Shown here in pieces: positions 9,295-18,121 of a stretch of DNA of 64,000 bases. The stretch covers positions 1 to 64,000 of the forward strand of contig NZ_VFES01000004.1 in the NCBI RefSeq assembly GCF_007858185.1, read 5' to 3'. The translations under genes and the position numbers were made by a program. This DNA comes from Pseudomonas grimontii. Lineage in GTDB: Bacteria; Pseudomonadota; Gammaproteobacteria; Pseudomonadales; Pseudomonadaceae. Every line of letters starts with the position of its first letter. Within the stretch, counting starts at the first letter, position 1. Under the pieces are notes generated by a model. It made no database searches and had not been told where the DNA came from. It worked only from the letters and a program-made list of their open reading frames with translations.

Positions 9295-9615
9295 GTGACG
9301 GTCCTCTGGCGGTGAAACGGTTTTTATCGGGTTGTAGGTATGATGGTATACCGTAATACAAAGCTTGCAAGCGCTTTTTTAAATCCCTGATAAACGTCTT
9401 TTGTGGCGAAATATTCAATGAATACGGGGTGTTAGGTTGAAAAATCAAGGAATCAATACGACAAGGAACCGGATCAGTTGCAGGTAAAACCAGCGGATCA
9501 GTCTTGTGGAAATGTTGGAATACCATAATATGGTGTTCATCTGAGGGGCGGCCAGAGAGCTCCCCCGGTTTGGCGTCAAACAACTATAAGATCAGACAAA
9601 CGCGAGTTCATTTCC
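9295..9615. promoter_or_regulatory. Divergent control region with two operator-like palindromes
   Basis: This 321-bp AT-rich gap separates the flavin monooxygenase operon from the NCS1 permease. It holds a palindrome GGTATACC at 9345-9352 within ATGGTATACCGT (9343-9354), and a 21-bp near-perfect dyad at 9518-9538 centred on ACCATAATATGGT. Both use the half-site ATGGT/ACCAT. Such sites resemble GntR- or LysR-type operators. No regulator gene is adjacent in the window. Confidence 0.5.
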
Positions 9616-11022
9616 ATGCCCCAGATGTCCCGGCAAGACCCCCTGATCGAGCATCACACGGTCGATTACGTCCCCCTCGCAGAGCGCCATGGAAAGGCCC
9701 GCGACCTGTTCACCTTATGGTTCAGCACCAACATCGCGCCGCTGCCGATCGTCACCGGCGCCATGGTGGCCCAGGTGTTCCATCTCAATCTGGCGTGGGG
9801 GCTGCTGGCGATTGCCCTCGGGCATCTGCTCGGCGGCATCGTGATTGCCCTCGCATCGGCCCAGGGCCCGCGCATGGGCATCCCGCAGATGGTGCAAAGC
9901 CGTGGCCAGTTCGGCCGTTACGGCGCGCTGCTGATCGTGTTCTTCGCCGCACTGATCTACATCGGCTTTTTCATCTCCAATATCGTCCTGGCCGGCAAGT
10001 CCATCGTCGGCATTGTGCCGTCGGTGCCAGTGCCCGCGAGCATCCTGATCGGCGCCCTCAGCGCCACCGCCATTGGCGTGATCGGCTACCGCTTTATCCA
10101 TACCCTCAACCGCATCGGCACCTGGGTGATGGGCAGCGCATTGCTGGCCGGTTTTATCTACATCTTCGCCCATGACCTGCCCGCGGACTTCCTTACCCGT
10201 GGCGGCTTCAACGCGGCTGGCTGGTTGGCCACCGTGTCGCTCGGCGTGATCTGGCAGATCAGCTTTTCGCCCTACACCAGCGACTACTCGCGTTATCTGC
10301 CGGCGGATATCGGCATCACCCGACCGTTCATTGCGACCTACCTGGGCGCCACCCTTGGCACCATCCTGTCCTTCGCCTTTGGCCTGGTTGCCGCACTGGC
10401 CACGCCCGAAGGCACCGAAGCGATGGTCGCGGTCAAGCAAGCCACCGGCTGGCTGGGGCCGATCCTGATGGTGCTGTTCCTGCTCAATATCATCAGCCAC
10501 AACGCCCTGAATCTGTACGGCGCGGTGCTGTCGATCATCACCTCGGTCCAGACCTTCGCCAGCCACTGGACCCCGAGCATCAAGGTGCGTGTGCTGCTGT
10601 CGGGCGTGATCCTCACCGGTTGCTGCCTAGTCGCCTTGGGCGCGTCGGCGGACTTCATCTCGCAATTTATCGGCCTGATCCTCGCGCTGTTGCTGGTGCT
10701 GGTACCGTGGGCGTCGATCAACCTGATCGACTTCTACATCATCAAGCGCGGGGTCTATGACATTGCCTCGATCTTCCAGGCGGACGGCGGGGTGTACGGG
10801 CGTTTCAACCTGCATGCGATCGTGGCGTACTTCATCGGCATCATCGTGCAACTGCCGTTTGCCAATACGTCGCTGTATGTGGGGCCGTGGGCCAACCTGG
10901 TGGAAGGCGCGGACTTGTCGTGGCTGGTGGGACTGGTGGTGACGTGCCCGTTGTATTACTGCCTGGCGACACGTCAACACACCCAAAAGGTCAGGGCGGC
11001 GCGGTTGGGCTACACCGACTGA
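9616..11022 (+). CDS. NCS1 family purine/cytosine-type permease
   Basis: 468 aa with about 12 hydrophobic segments. The stretches LWFSTNIAPLPIVTGAMVAQ, SRGQFGRYGALLIVFFAALI and WQISFSPYTSDYSRYLPAD are typical of the cytosine/purine permease branch of NCS1 cation symporters. It is divergent from the flavin monooxygenase pair, suggesting that it imports their substrate, probably a nitrogen heterocycle. The stop codon overlaps the convergent dehydrogenase gamma-subunit gene by 13 bp, leaving no room for a terminator between them. Distinguishing cytosine, purine or other heterocycle from sequence alone is not possible. Confidence 0.88.
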   Translation: MPQMSRQDPLIEHHTVDYVPLAERHGKARDLFTLWFSTNIAPLPIVTGAMVAQVFHLNLAWGLLAIALGHLLGGIVIALASAQGPRMGIPQMVQSRGQFGRYGALLIVFFAALIYIGFFISNIVLAGKSIVGIVPSVPVPASILIGALSATAIGVIGYRFIHTLNRIGTWVMGSALLAGFIYIFAHDLPADFLTRGGFNAAGWLATVSLGVIWQISFSPYTSDYSRYLPADIGITRPFIATYLGATLGTILSFAFGLVAALATPEGTEAMVAVKQATGWLGPILMVLFLLNIISHNALNLYGAVLSIITSVQTFASHWTPSIKVRVLLSGVILTGCCLVALGASADFISQFIGLILALLLVLVPWASINLIDFYIIKRGVYDIASIFQADGGVYGRFNLHAIVAYFIGIIVQLPFANTSLYVGPWANLVEGADLSWLVGLVVTCPLYYCLATRQHTQKVRAARLGYTD

Positions 11023-11576
11023 GCCACTCCGCCGAACTCCTCCAACGCATCCCGCAACGCGCCCTCGAAGTATTCCTTCGAGGCGCGATCCCAGAGGATA
11101 TGAAACGCCGGCAGCTCCACACTCCCTGTGTGGATGACAAGCGCATTGACCCGCGCCACCGACGTCTGCGCCACCATCCCCGGCTTGAAGGCCGGGAAAC
11201 TCAGATCCACCCCACACAGCTTGGCCATCACCTGTGCAATCACGCCACCGCTGAGCCGCACACAGGCATGGCTGTCCTGGCGCGGCAGCAGGTAGTTGGC
11301 GCGGTGGTCCAGTTCCCAGCGCGCTTCTTCATCGGCAATGCGTTGCCCCTGATCCTGCGGGCTGCCCAGCACCAGGTATTCGTTCTGCGACAGGCGCGCC
11401 ACCCAGCTGCCGTCCGCTTGCGCGCTGGCTTGGTTGGGCGTGCCCGGCAACGTAAAGCCGCGCGCGGTAAGGTACTCGGCGCTTTGTGCGCCGCGAAAGC
11501 CGACCCGGGGCAGGTCGGTCTGGTCCTGCAGCTGGCAGGGTGGCGTGAACAATTCTCGGGCTTTCAGACTGGTCAT
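11010..11576 (-). CDS. mgdD: Sarcosine-oxidase-type gamma subunit (probable N-methylglutamate dehydrogenase MgdD)
   Basis: 188 aa, the usual size of the gamma subunit (SoxG family). Visible traits are LPRVGFRGAQSAEYLTARGF, the YLVLGSPQDQ segment, and the C-terminal SVELPAFHILWDRASKEYFE. It is the fourth and last structural subunit after beta, delta and alpha, and starts 3 bp beyond the alpha stop. By homology it could serve sarcosine oxidase. The linked gmaS-like and glutamate-synthase-like genes make the paralogous N-methylglutamate dehydrogenase the better reading. There is no glyA or serine dehydratase gene beside it, unlike classical glycine-betaine/sarcosine loci. Confidence 0.75.
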   Translation of the reverse strand: MTSLKARELFTPPCQLQDQTDLPRVGFRGAQSAEYLTARGFTLPGTPNQASAQADGSWVARLSQNEYLVLGSPQDQGQRIADEEARWELDHRANYLLPRQDSHACVRLSGGVIAQVMAKLCGVDLSFPAFKPGMVAQTSVARVNALVIHTGSVELPAFHILWDRASKEYFEGALRDALEEFGGVAQSV

Positions 11577-11579
11577 GGC

Positions 11580-14477
11580 TTAACCCTCCTGGCGTTGGTT
11601 AGTGGGGTCGAAGAACGGCAGTTGCACCACCTCGGCCTGGACGACGATGCCGCCCTCGACGCGAATTGGAATGCGCTGCCCCGGTGTGCTCTGGTCGATC
11701 CCCGCGTAGGCCAGGCCGATGATGCGGCCCAGGCTGGTGGAGTATTCGCAGGAGGTGACGTTGCCGCTGATGTCCGCGCCGTTGAGCACCAAGTGGCCTT
11801 CCAGCGGTTGCACACTGCCCTTGGGCAGGCTGAAACCCACCAGTTTGCGTTTCAGCGGCTGGGCTTCGAGGATGTCCACCGAGCGGCGGCCGACGAAGAA
11901 CGGCTTGTTGCGGCTGACCGCCCAGCCCATGTCGATTTCTGCCGGGTGGGTCATGCCGTCGGTGTCCTGGCTGATGATCACGTGGCCTTTTTCCAGGCGC
12001 AGCAGGCGTTGGGTTTCGACGCCGAAGGGGCGAATGTCAAAGGCCTTGCCAGCCGTCATCAACGCGTCCCACAACGCCAGGCCGTGGCGTGCCGGTACGT
12101 GGATTTCATAGCCCAGTTCACCGACGAACCCGACCCGCAGCAGGCGCGCCTTGATCCCGGCCACCGTGCCCTGGCGCACGCCCAGGTAGGGGAAGCCTTC
12201 GGCACTGAGGTCGAGGTCGTTGCACACCTGCTCCAGCACCTTGCGCGAATCCGGCCCGGCGACGTTGACCGCACAGATCGCGGCGGTGACGTTGGTCACG
12301 TCCACGTCCAGGCGCCACTGTGCGTTCCACTTGAGCATCTGCTGGTAGATGCGGTCGACGCCGCTGGTGGTGGCAGTGACGTAGAAGTGGTTGTCGGCCA
12401 ACCGCGCGCACACGCCATCGTCGATCACCACGCCGTGTTCGTTGGTCATCAGCGCATAACGCGAACGGCCCACCGGCTGCTTGAGGAACGCGAAGGTGTA
12501 CAGGCGGTTGAGTAATTCGGCGGCGTCCGGGCCGCGCACGTCGAGGCCGCCGAGTGTGGACACATCGATCAACCCGACCTTGTTGCGCACGTGCAGCGCT
12601 TCGGCCTGCATGCACGCTTCGCGGTCGTCGGCCTTGCCGTAATAGGCCGGGCGCTGCCAGATACCGGCGGGCATCATCTTCGCTCCGGCTTGCACATGAC
12701 GCGCGTGCATCGGCGTTTGGCGGTAAGGGTCGAAGGCACGCCCGGCGACATGCGCGAGCTTCTCCGCCACGAACGGCGGGCGTGCGGTGGTGACCCCGGT
12801 TTCACTGATATTGCGCTGGGTCGCCCAGGCCACCAGCCGTGCGGTCGGCAGCGCCGAGTGACGCCCCTGGGACGGGCCCATGCCGACCGTGGAGTAGCGT
12901 TTGACCAACTGCACATCGCGGTAGCCGATGCGGGTGGCGTTGACGATGTCGGCCACCTGCAGGTCTTCGTCGAAGTCGACGAAATCCTTGCCCTTGGGGT
13001 GCGGGAAGATCGGCCAGCTAAAGTTGACCTGGGCTTCGCTGCGCAGCGCTGCAGGCAAGCTGGCGCTGTTCAAACCGAGGGCGAGCAGGCTCTCGGCGGC
13101 AGCGTTGGTCGCATCTGCCAGCACGTTGTCCAGGTGATGCCGACCGTGTACGGAACCGGCCACGCCCAGGTTGCGCGGCAGGCCACTGAGGCTGAACTCC
13201 GCGCGCTGATCGTCATAGGCCAGCTTGCCACCGGCCTGGCACAGCAGCTGATAGACCGGCATATAACCGGCCGACATGCACAGCAGGTCGCAGTCAATCA
13301 CTTGCCCACTGGCGCTGACCTGGCCCTGGCCGGTGATCTGGCGCACATCGACGCCCTTCACATGGCGCAGGCCTTTTTCATGCAGGGCCTCGAACACGGT
13401 GCTGTTGCTCAGGCACGGGATCTTGCGCTGGGCCAGGGCAGCCTGCAGGGCTTTGTCCGCCGGGGCGTGACGCAGGTCGATCACGGCGGCGACGTCCACG
13501 CCCTGGTCATGCAGGTCGAGGGCGGCGAGGTAGCCGTCATCGTTGCCGGTAAGCACCACCGCGCGCTTGCCGGGCTTGACCGCATACAGCTTCATCAGGC
13601 GTTGCGCGGCGCTGGTGAGCATCACCCCCGGCAGGTCGTTGTTGCGGAAGACCACCGGTTGGTCGAACGAACCGCTGCACACCAGGCACTGTTGCGCACG
13701 TACTTTGTACAGGCGCTTGCCCTGGATCACCGGCAGGTAGTTGTCGGTGAACCAGGCATTGCAGGTGGCGTCGGTGAGCACCTGGATATTCGCGTGTTGC
13801 TGCACCGCGCCGAGCAACTCGCGGCGCAAGGTGTCGGCGCGGGTGCCGGCAATGTCGAAGCGCGCGTAGGTCAGCGACCCGCCGAGGATCGGTTGCTGCT
13901 CGATCAACAGCACCTTGGCCCCGGCATTCGCGGCGGTCAGCGCGGCCTGCAAGCCGGCGGGGCCGGCACCGATCACGGCGAGGTCGGTGAACAGGTAGGC
14001 CTTGTCGTAGTACTCGGGTTGGAAGGTCAGGTCGAGCACGCCCAGGCCGGCCTTTTTGCGGATGATCGGCTCCCAGACTTTCCACATGCCCTTGGGCTTG
14101 TAGAACGAACGGTAGTAGAAACCCACCGGCATGAACTTGGAGAACTTGCCCAGGTAGGCGTCCTTGTCGTTGTCCAGCGAGCCGTTGACGTTTTGCGCAG
14201 TCACCGCCAGGCCGGCGGACAGCGCGTGGGCGTCGGCCAATACGTTGGGTTCGCGGGGCAGTTGCACCAGGCTGTTGGCGTCCTGGCCGGCCATGGTCAA
14301 TGGGCCGCGTGGGCGGTGGTATTTGAACGAACGCGACATCAGGAAGCGCCCGTTGGCGAGCAGCGCGCTGGCGATGCTGTCGCCCTGCAAACCTTGGTAG
14401 GGCAGGCCGTCGAAGCTGAAATCGAGTGGCTGGTCACGCTGGATCAGCAAGCCCATGGGGGCGGGGAGGCGGTTCAT
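11580..14477 (-). CDS. mgdC: Sarcosine-oxidase-type alpha subunit (probable N-methylglutamate dehydrogenase MgdC)
   Basis: 965 aa from the ATG at 14477 (MNRLPAPMGLLIQRDQ), which has AAGGAGA upstream and overlaps the delta stop by 4 bp; the longer open frame to 14681 overlaps the delta gene and is not credible. The order is an N-terminal ferredoxin-like region (QGDSIASALLANGRFLMSRS), an NAD/FAD Rossmann domain (VIGAGPAGLQAALTAANAG at about 220-240), and from about residue 570 a GcvT-like folate-binding half ending RVEGGIVVQAEVVQLPFFDP. In this family the alpha subunit receives the methyl group on tetrahydrofolate, giving methylene-THF for FolD in the same operon. Confidence 0.85.
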   Translation of the reverse strand: MNRLPAPMGLLIQRDQPLDFSFDGLPYQGLQGDSIASALLANGRFLMSRSFKYHRPRGPLTMAGQDANSLVQLPREPNVLADAHALSAGLAVTAQNVNGSLDNDKDAYLGKFSKFMPVGFYYRSFYKPKGMWKVWEPIIRKKAGLGVLDLTFQPEYYDKAYLFTDLAVIGAGPAGLQAALTAANAGAKVLLIEQQPILGGSLTYARFDIAGTRADTLRRELLGAVQQHANIQVLTDATCNAWFTDNYLPVIQGKRLYKVRAQQCLVCSGSFDQPVVFRNNDLPGVMLTSAAQRLMKLYAVKPGKRAVVLTGNDDGYLAALDLHDQGVDVAAVIDLRHAPADKALQAALAQRKIPCLSNSTVFEALHEKGLRHVKGVDVRQITGQGQVSASGQVIDCDLLCMSAGYMPVYQLLCQAGGKLAYDDQRAEFSLSGLPRNLGVAGSVHGRHHLDNVLADATNAAAESLLALGLNSASLPAALRSEAQVNFSWPIFPHPKGKDFVDFDEDLQVADIVNATRIGYRDVQLVKRYSTVGMGPSQGRHSALPTARLVAWATQRNISETGVTTARPPFVAEKLAHVAGRAFDPYRQTPMHARHVQAGAKMMPAGIWQRPAYYGKADDREACMQAEALHVRNKVGLIDVSTLGGLDVRGPDAAELLNRLYTFAFLKQPVGRSRYALMTNEHGVVIDDGVCARLADNHFYVTATTSGVDRIYQQMLKWNAQWRLDVDVTNVTAAICAVNVAGPDSRKVLEQVCNDLDLSAEGFPYLGVRQGTVAGIKARLLRVGFVGELGYEIHVPARHGLALWDALMTAGKAFDIRPFGVETQRLLRLEKGHVIISQDTDGMTHPAEIDMGWAVSRNKPFFVGRRSVDILEAQPLKRKLVGFSLPKGSVQPLEGHLVLNGADISGNVTSCEYSTSLGRIIGLAYAGIDQSTPGQRIPIRVEGGIVVQAEVVQLPFFDPTNQRQEG

Positions 14478-14773
14478 CCGGCGATCTCCTTGGCGGTGGT
14501 GAAGTCGACGCGGGTGGTGAACACTTCGCGCGGATCGAAGGTGCGCACGATCTCGTCGGTGACCGTGTGGCGCTCGGCGAGGAACCAGTAGCTGGACGGC
14601 GTGTGCATCCACCATTCGCGCACCACGCCGGCGAGGTTGTCGGTGTTGAACACGTAGTCGGCCCATTCGGCATCGCTGCACGTCACCGGGTCGGGCATCG
14701 GTTTGAATTCACCGCCGTAGGTGAACTCGCTGATATTGCGCGGCCCGTTGAGCGGGCAAATCATGATTTTCAT
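14474..14773 (-). CDS. mgdB: Sarcosine-oxidase-type delta subunit (probable MgdB)
   Basis: 99 aa, the normal size of this small zinc-binding subunit. The N-terminus MKIMICPLNGPRNISEFTYG is typical, and EWADYVFNTDNLAG and WWMHTPSSYWFLAERHT match the family. The first zinc-ligand region retains one cysteine (MICPLNG) where many SoxD proteins have CPxCG, and one further cysteine is present (PVTCSDAEW). Such departure is frequent in N-methylglutamate dehydrogenase homologues. It lies between the beta gene (13 bp gap) and alpha gene (ATGA overlap), so translation of the complex is likely coupled. Confidence 0.8.
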   Translation of the reverse strand: MKIMICPLNGPRNISEFTYGGEFKPMPDPVTCSDAEWADYVFNTDNLAGVVREWWMHTPSSYWFLAERHTVTDEIVRTFDPREVFTTRVDFTTAKEIAG

Positions 14774-14786
14774 CGTCTGCTCTCCG

Positions 14787-16028
14787 TCAGTGGCTGGCCG
14801 CTGTGGCGCCCATTTCGTTGACTTGCTGGAAGGTCGAGAAACGTTCGAGGCCGAAGGGCTTGATCAAGTCCGGCACCTTGCCGCCGCTGGCGACCAGCTC
14901 GGCCATGGTCTTGCCGCAGATCGGCGTGGCCTTGAAACCCCAGGTGCCCCAGCCGGCGTCGAGGTAGTAATTCTTTACCGGCGACAGGCCCATGATCGGG
15001 CTGTAGTCGGGGGTCATATCGGTGATCCCGGCCCACTGGCGCATCAACTTGGCGTTGGCCAGGAACGGGAACATCTCGATGGCATGGGCCAACAGGCTTT
15101 CCTTGAGGTCCAGGGTCGAGCGCGTATTGAACAGCGGGTAAGGATCAGAGCCGCCACCGAACACCACTTCGCCACGGCTGGTTTGCTGCACGTAGCAGTG
15201 CAGGGCCGAGGAACTTACCAATGGGTCGAGGAACGGCTTGAACGGCTGGGTGACCATCGCCTGCAACGGGAAGGTCTGGATCGGCGAGCGGATACCGGCC
15301 TTGGCCATCAGCAGCGAGCTGTGCCCGGCAATCGCCTGCACCGCGCAGCCGCACTTAATGGTGCCGCGATTGGTTTTCACCGCAGTGATGGCGCCGTTTT
15401 CGATGATCAGGTCCTGTACTTCGGTGAGCTGATGGATTTCCACGCCGCGCTTGGCCGCCTGCTTGGCGTAACCCCAGGCCACGGCATCGTGACGCGCGGT
15501 GGCGCCGTCGATATGCCAGAGCCCGGCGAGCACCGGCAAGTGGCCGGGGTCGAGGTTGAGGCTGGGCACCAGCTCGCGGATCTGCTGGCGGTCGATCATC
15601 TCGGTACGCCCGCCGAAGTGCTTGTTGACCTCGGCACGCTGGCGGAACGAACGCACGGTGGCGTCGGTGTGGGCGAGGGTCAGTTGGCCGCGCTCGGAGT
15701 ACATGATGTTGAAATCGAATTCGTTGGAGAGCGACTGGAACATCTTCACCGACTCGGCGTAGAAACGAACGCCTTCGCTGGTGAGGTAGTTGGAGCGGAT
15801 CACCGCCGTATTGCGCGCGGTATTGCCGCCGCCCAGGTAGGCCTTTTCCAGCACGGCGATATTGGTGATGCCGTGGTACTTGGCCAAGTAGTAGGCGGTC
15901 GCCAGGCCGTGACCACCGGCACCGATGATCACCACGTCGTAACTCGACTTGAGTGCCTTGGGCGGTGGCAGGTCTACCTCCACCGGGTACTCCGAACTCA
16001 GCCCGTATTTCAATAGATTGAATGGCAT
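14787..16028 (-). CDS. mgdA: Sarcosine-oxidase-type beta subunit (probable N-methylglutamate dehydrogenase MgdA)
   Basis: 413 aa. It has the FAD-binding DAO-fold signature [20 protein letters not shown] at about residues 31-50 and [20 protein letters not shown], followed by the C-terminal glycine-rich flavin contact [17 protein letters not shown]. This subunit carries the oxidative demethylation site of the heterotetramer. The homologous substrate is sarcosine. Context (gmaS-like and MgsABC-like genes 3 kb away, folD and purU downstream of the promoter in the same operon) favours N-methylglutamate. Its 5' end overlaps the folD stop by 19 bp, so translation is coupled. Confidence 0.85.
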   Translation of the reverse strand: MPFNLLKYGLSSEYPVEVDLPPPKALKSSYDVVIIGAGGHGLATAYYLAKYHGITNIAVLEKAYLGGGNTARNTAVIRSNYLTSEGVRFYAESVKMFQSLSNEFDFNIMYSERGQLTLAHTDATVRSFRQRAEVNKHFGGRTEMIDRQQIRELVPSLNLDPGHLPVLAGLWHIDGATARHDAVAWGYAKQAAKRGVEIHQLTEVQDLIIENGAITAVKTNRGTIKCGCAVQAIAGHSSLLMAKAGIRSPIQTFPLQAMVTQPFKPFLDPLVSSSALHCYVQQTSRGEVVFGGGSDPYPLFNTRSTLDLKESLLAHAIEMFPFLANAKLMRQWAGITDMTPDYSPIMGLSPVKNYYLDAGWGTWGFKATPICGKTMAELVASGGKVPDLIKPFGLERFSTFQQVNEMGATAASH

Positions 16029-16915
16029 ACGGCCTCCGATTGGCTGCGTAGGGCGTGGTGTTGCGCCAGGGCGGCGGCCACGGTGTTTTTCATCAGGAAG
16101 GCAATGGTCATCGGCCCGACACCGCCGGGCACCGGGGTGATGGCGGCGACATGGGGCAGGGCGCTGTCGAAGTCGACATCACCCACCAGGCGGCTGCGGC
16201 CGTCGTCGTCGATGCGGTTGATGCCGACATCGATCACTACGGCGCCGGGCTTCAACCAGCTCGCGTCAATCAAGCGGGCGCGGCCCACGGCGGCGATCAC
16301 GATATCGGCCTGGCGACACAGGGCCTGGGCGTCGTGGCTGCGCGAATGCAGCACGGTCACCGAGCAATCGGCCTTGAGCAGCAGCGCGGCCATGGGCTTG
16401 CCGACGATGTTCGAACGGCCGATCACCACCGCGTGTTTGCCACGCAGGTCGCCGCAGGTTTGCTCCAACAGATACAAGCAACCGCTCGGGGTGCATGGCG
16501 TGAGCACTGCGCGGCCCTGGCTGAGGCCGCCGACGTTCTGGCTGTGAAACCCGTCGACGTCCTTGTCCGGCGCGATGGCCTCCAGGGCGCGCAGTTCGTC
16601 CATCTGCGCCGGCAACGGCAATTGCAGGAGGATGCCGTGGATTGCCGGGTCGGCATTCAATTGGCCGATCAGGATCAACAATTGTTCGGTGCTGGTATCG
16701 CTGGGCAGGCGATGCTCCACGGAGCGGATGCCGACCTCTTCGGCGCGCAGGATCTTGTTGCGCACATAGACCTGGCTGGCCGGGTCGCTGCCCACCAAAA
16801 TCACCGCCAGCGCCGGTTGAATAGCCTGTCCATGCAGGCGCGCCACGTCCTCGCGCACTTGCAGCAGCACCCGTGCGGCGGCGGCTTTGCCGTCGATCAG
16901 TTTATGCGCGCTCAC
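16010..16915 (-). CDS. folD: Methylene-THF dehydrogenase / methenyl-THF cyclohydrolase FolD (copy 1)
   Basis: 301 aa. Bifunctional C1 enzyme converting 5,10-methylene-THF to 10-formyl-THF. Family signatures are intact: [20 protein letters not shown] with the catalytic Lys region, [45 protein letters not shown] and the C-terminal [20 protein letters not shown]. It sits between purU (4-bp ATGA overlap) and the dehydrogenase beta gene (19-bp overlap), so it evidently oxidises the methylene-THF that the dehydrogenase releases. This is not the housekeeping location, and a second catabolic copy lies at 25444-26388. Confidence 0.95.
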   Translation of the reverse strand: MSAHKLIDGKAAAARVLLQVREDVARLHGQAIQPALAVILVGSDPASQVYVRNKILRAEEVGIRSVEHRLPSDTSTEQLLILIGQLNADPAIHGILLQLPLPAQMDELRALEAIAPDKDVDGFHSQNVGGLSQGRAVLTPCTPSGCLYLLEQTCGDLRGKHAVVIGRSNIVGKPMAALLLKADCSVTVLHSRSHDAQALCRQADIVIAAVGRARLIDASWLKPGAVVIDVGINRIDDDGRSRLVGDVDFDSALPHVAAITPVPGGVGPMTIAFLMKNTVAAALAQHHALRSQSEAVCHSIY

Positions 16916-17778
16916 CGGAACACCACCGTTCTGTCCTGATTGAGGAAGACTCGGTGCTCCAGGTGGTACTTGACCGCCTTGGACAGGGCCACGGTTTCGG
17001 TGTCGCGACCGATGGCGACCAGGTCGTCAGGTTTGTACACGTGGTCGACGCGCTGCACTTCCTGCTCGATGATCGGGCCCTCATCCAGGTCGCTGGTCAC
17101 ATAGTGCGCGGTGGCACCGATCAACTTCACGCCGCGTTGATAAGCCTGGTGATAGGGCTTGGCACCCTTGAAACCCGGCAGGAATGAATGGTGGATATTG
17201 ATCGCCCGTCCCGACAGTTGCCGGCACAGGTCGTCGGAGAGGATCTGCATGTAGCGCGCCAACACCACCAGCTCGGTGCGGGTGTCGTCGACGATCTTCA
17301 TCAACTCGGCTTCCTGCGCGGCCTTGTTGTCCTTGGACACCGGCAGGTAGATAAAACGAATGCCCTCGCGCTCGGCCATCGGCCGCAGGTCCAGGTGGTT
17401 GGAGACGATGGCGGTGATGGTCATGTCCATCTCGCCCTTGTGGTAGCGGTAGAGCAGGTCGGTGAGGCAGTGGTCGAACTTGCTCACCATCAGCATCACG
17501 CGCATCGGCTCGCGGGTGTCGTACAGCTCCCACTGCATGTCGAAGGCCTGGGCGACATCGGCGAAACCGTCTCTGATCTCTTGCAGGTCCCCTGTGTGCC
17601 CATCGTTGAAGCGGAACACGGCACGCATGAAAAAGCGCCCGCTGAAGTCATCGTCGAACTGCGCCATTTCCCCGATGTAGCACGCCTTGTCCGCCAGGTA
17701 AGTGGTAACGGCAGCGACGATGCCGGACACGGCGGGGCACGTCACCTTGATGATGAAATGGTTTTTTTCGTGTTGCAT
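16912..17778 (-). CDS. purU: Formyltetrahydrofolate deformylase PurU (copy 1)
   Basis: 288 aa from the ATG at 17778 ([15 protein letters not shown]), with GAGGA upstream; a reading from 17847 would add 23 unlikely residues. It hydrolyses 10-formyl-THF to formate and THF. An N-terminal ACT domain (about 1-85) is followed by the formyltransferase-fold catalytic domain. Active-site residues are seen in [20 protein letters not shown] and the [15 protein letters not shown] motif. It is the first gene of the purU-folD-mgdABCD operon. The same 288-aa length and near-identical motifs recur in the second copy at 31908-32774. Confidence 0.95.
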   Translation of the reverse strand: MQHEKNHFIIKVTCPAVSGIVAAVTTYLADKACYIGEMAQFDDDFSGRFFMRAVFRFNDGHTGDLQEIRDGFADVAQAFDMQWELYDTREPMRVMLMVSKFDHCLTDLLYRYHKGEMDMTITAIVSNHLDLRPMAEREGIRFIYLPVSKDNKAAQEAELMKIVDDTRTELVVLARYMQILSDDLCRQLSGRAINIHHSFLPGFKGAKPYHQAYQRGVKLIGATAHYVTSDLDEGPIIEQEVQRVDHVYKPDDLVAIGRDTETVALSKAVKYHLEHRVFLNQDRTVVFR

Positions 17779-17860
17779 GACACGTCCTCGGGATGATGGC
17801 GGCAGCTCATCGCATAGCGAAAAAATATCTGAGGACAGCAGGCTCATTCCTTGAGCGCGT

Positions 17861-17895
17861 TTTCTTGTGGGGAATAAAATATTCCTGAAGTGGCT
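17861..17895. promoter_or_regulatory. Tandem dyad pair, purU/mgd promoter
   Basis: TTTCTTGTGGGGAAT (17861-17875) fits the dyad WTTCCT-N3-GGGAAW found at the other methylated-amine promoters. Exactly 20 bp further, ATTCCTGAAGTGGCT (17881-17895) keeps the left half and degenerates on the right. Additional half-sites with GGGGAA lie at 17901 and 17951. The pair is centred about 90-110 bp upstream of the purU start codon. Confidence 0.6.
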
Positions 17896-17994
17896 TTATA
17901 GGGGAATGGTGGCGGGGCGTCTAGGGGTTTTGGGAAAGATTTTTAACTGAGGGGAAATTTTTAGCCGGCAGAACGGCATCGAATGCAGTCAAAC

Positions 17995-18083
17995 ATGTGG
18001 GAGGGGGCTTGCTCCCGATAAGGGTGGGTCAATGACAAATGCATTCACTGACACTCCCTTATCGGGAGCAAGCCCCTCCCACA
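17995..18083. repeat. REPIN (inverted pair of REP elements)
   Basis: ATGTGGGAGGGGGCTTGCTC is followed about 60 bp later by its inverse GGGAGCAAGCCCCTCCCAC. It lies between the mgd-operon promoter region and the XRE-cupin gene. Both genes point left, so it follows the 3' end of the regulator gene. Confidence 0.85.
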
Positions 18084-18121
18084 GTTGAATCTCTGTGCTT
18101 CAGGTGTATCGCGAGTTCGGA

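Noticed and set aside
12591..14591. 666-codon open frame antisense to the dehydrogenase alpha subunit
   Set aside because: Shadow frame over a strongly conserved coding sequence. The same applies to the long antisense frames over xylA, mgdA, amt, the oprD-like porin and tdm.
11010..17778. Classical sarcosine oxidase/glycine-betaine catabolic locus
   Set aside because: No glyA, serine dehydratase, gbcAB or dgcAB genes are linked, while gmaS- and mgsABC-like genes are. Kept only as an alternative.
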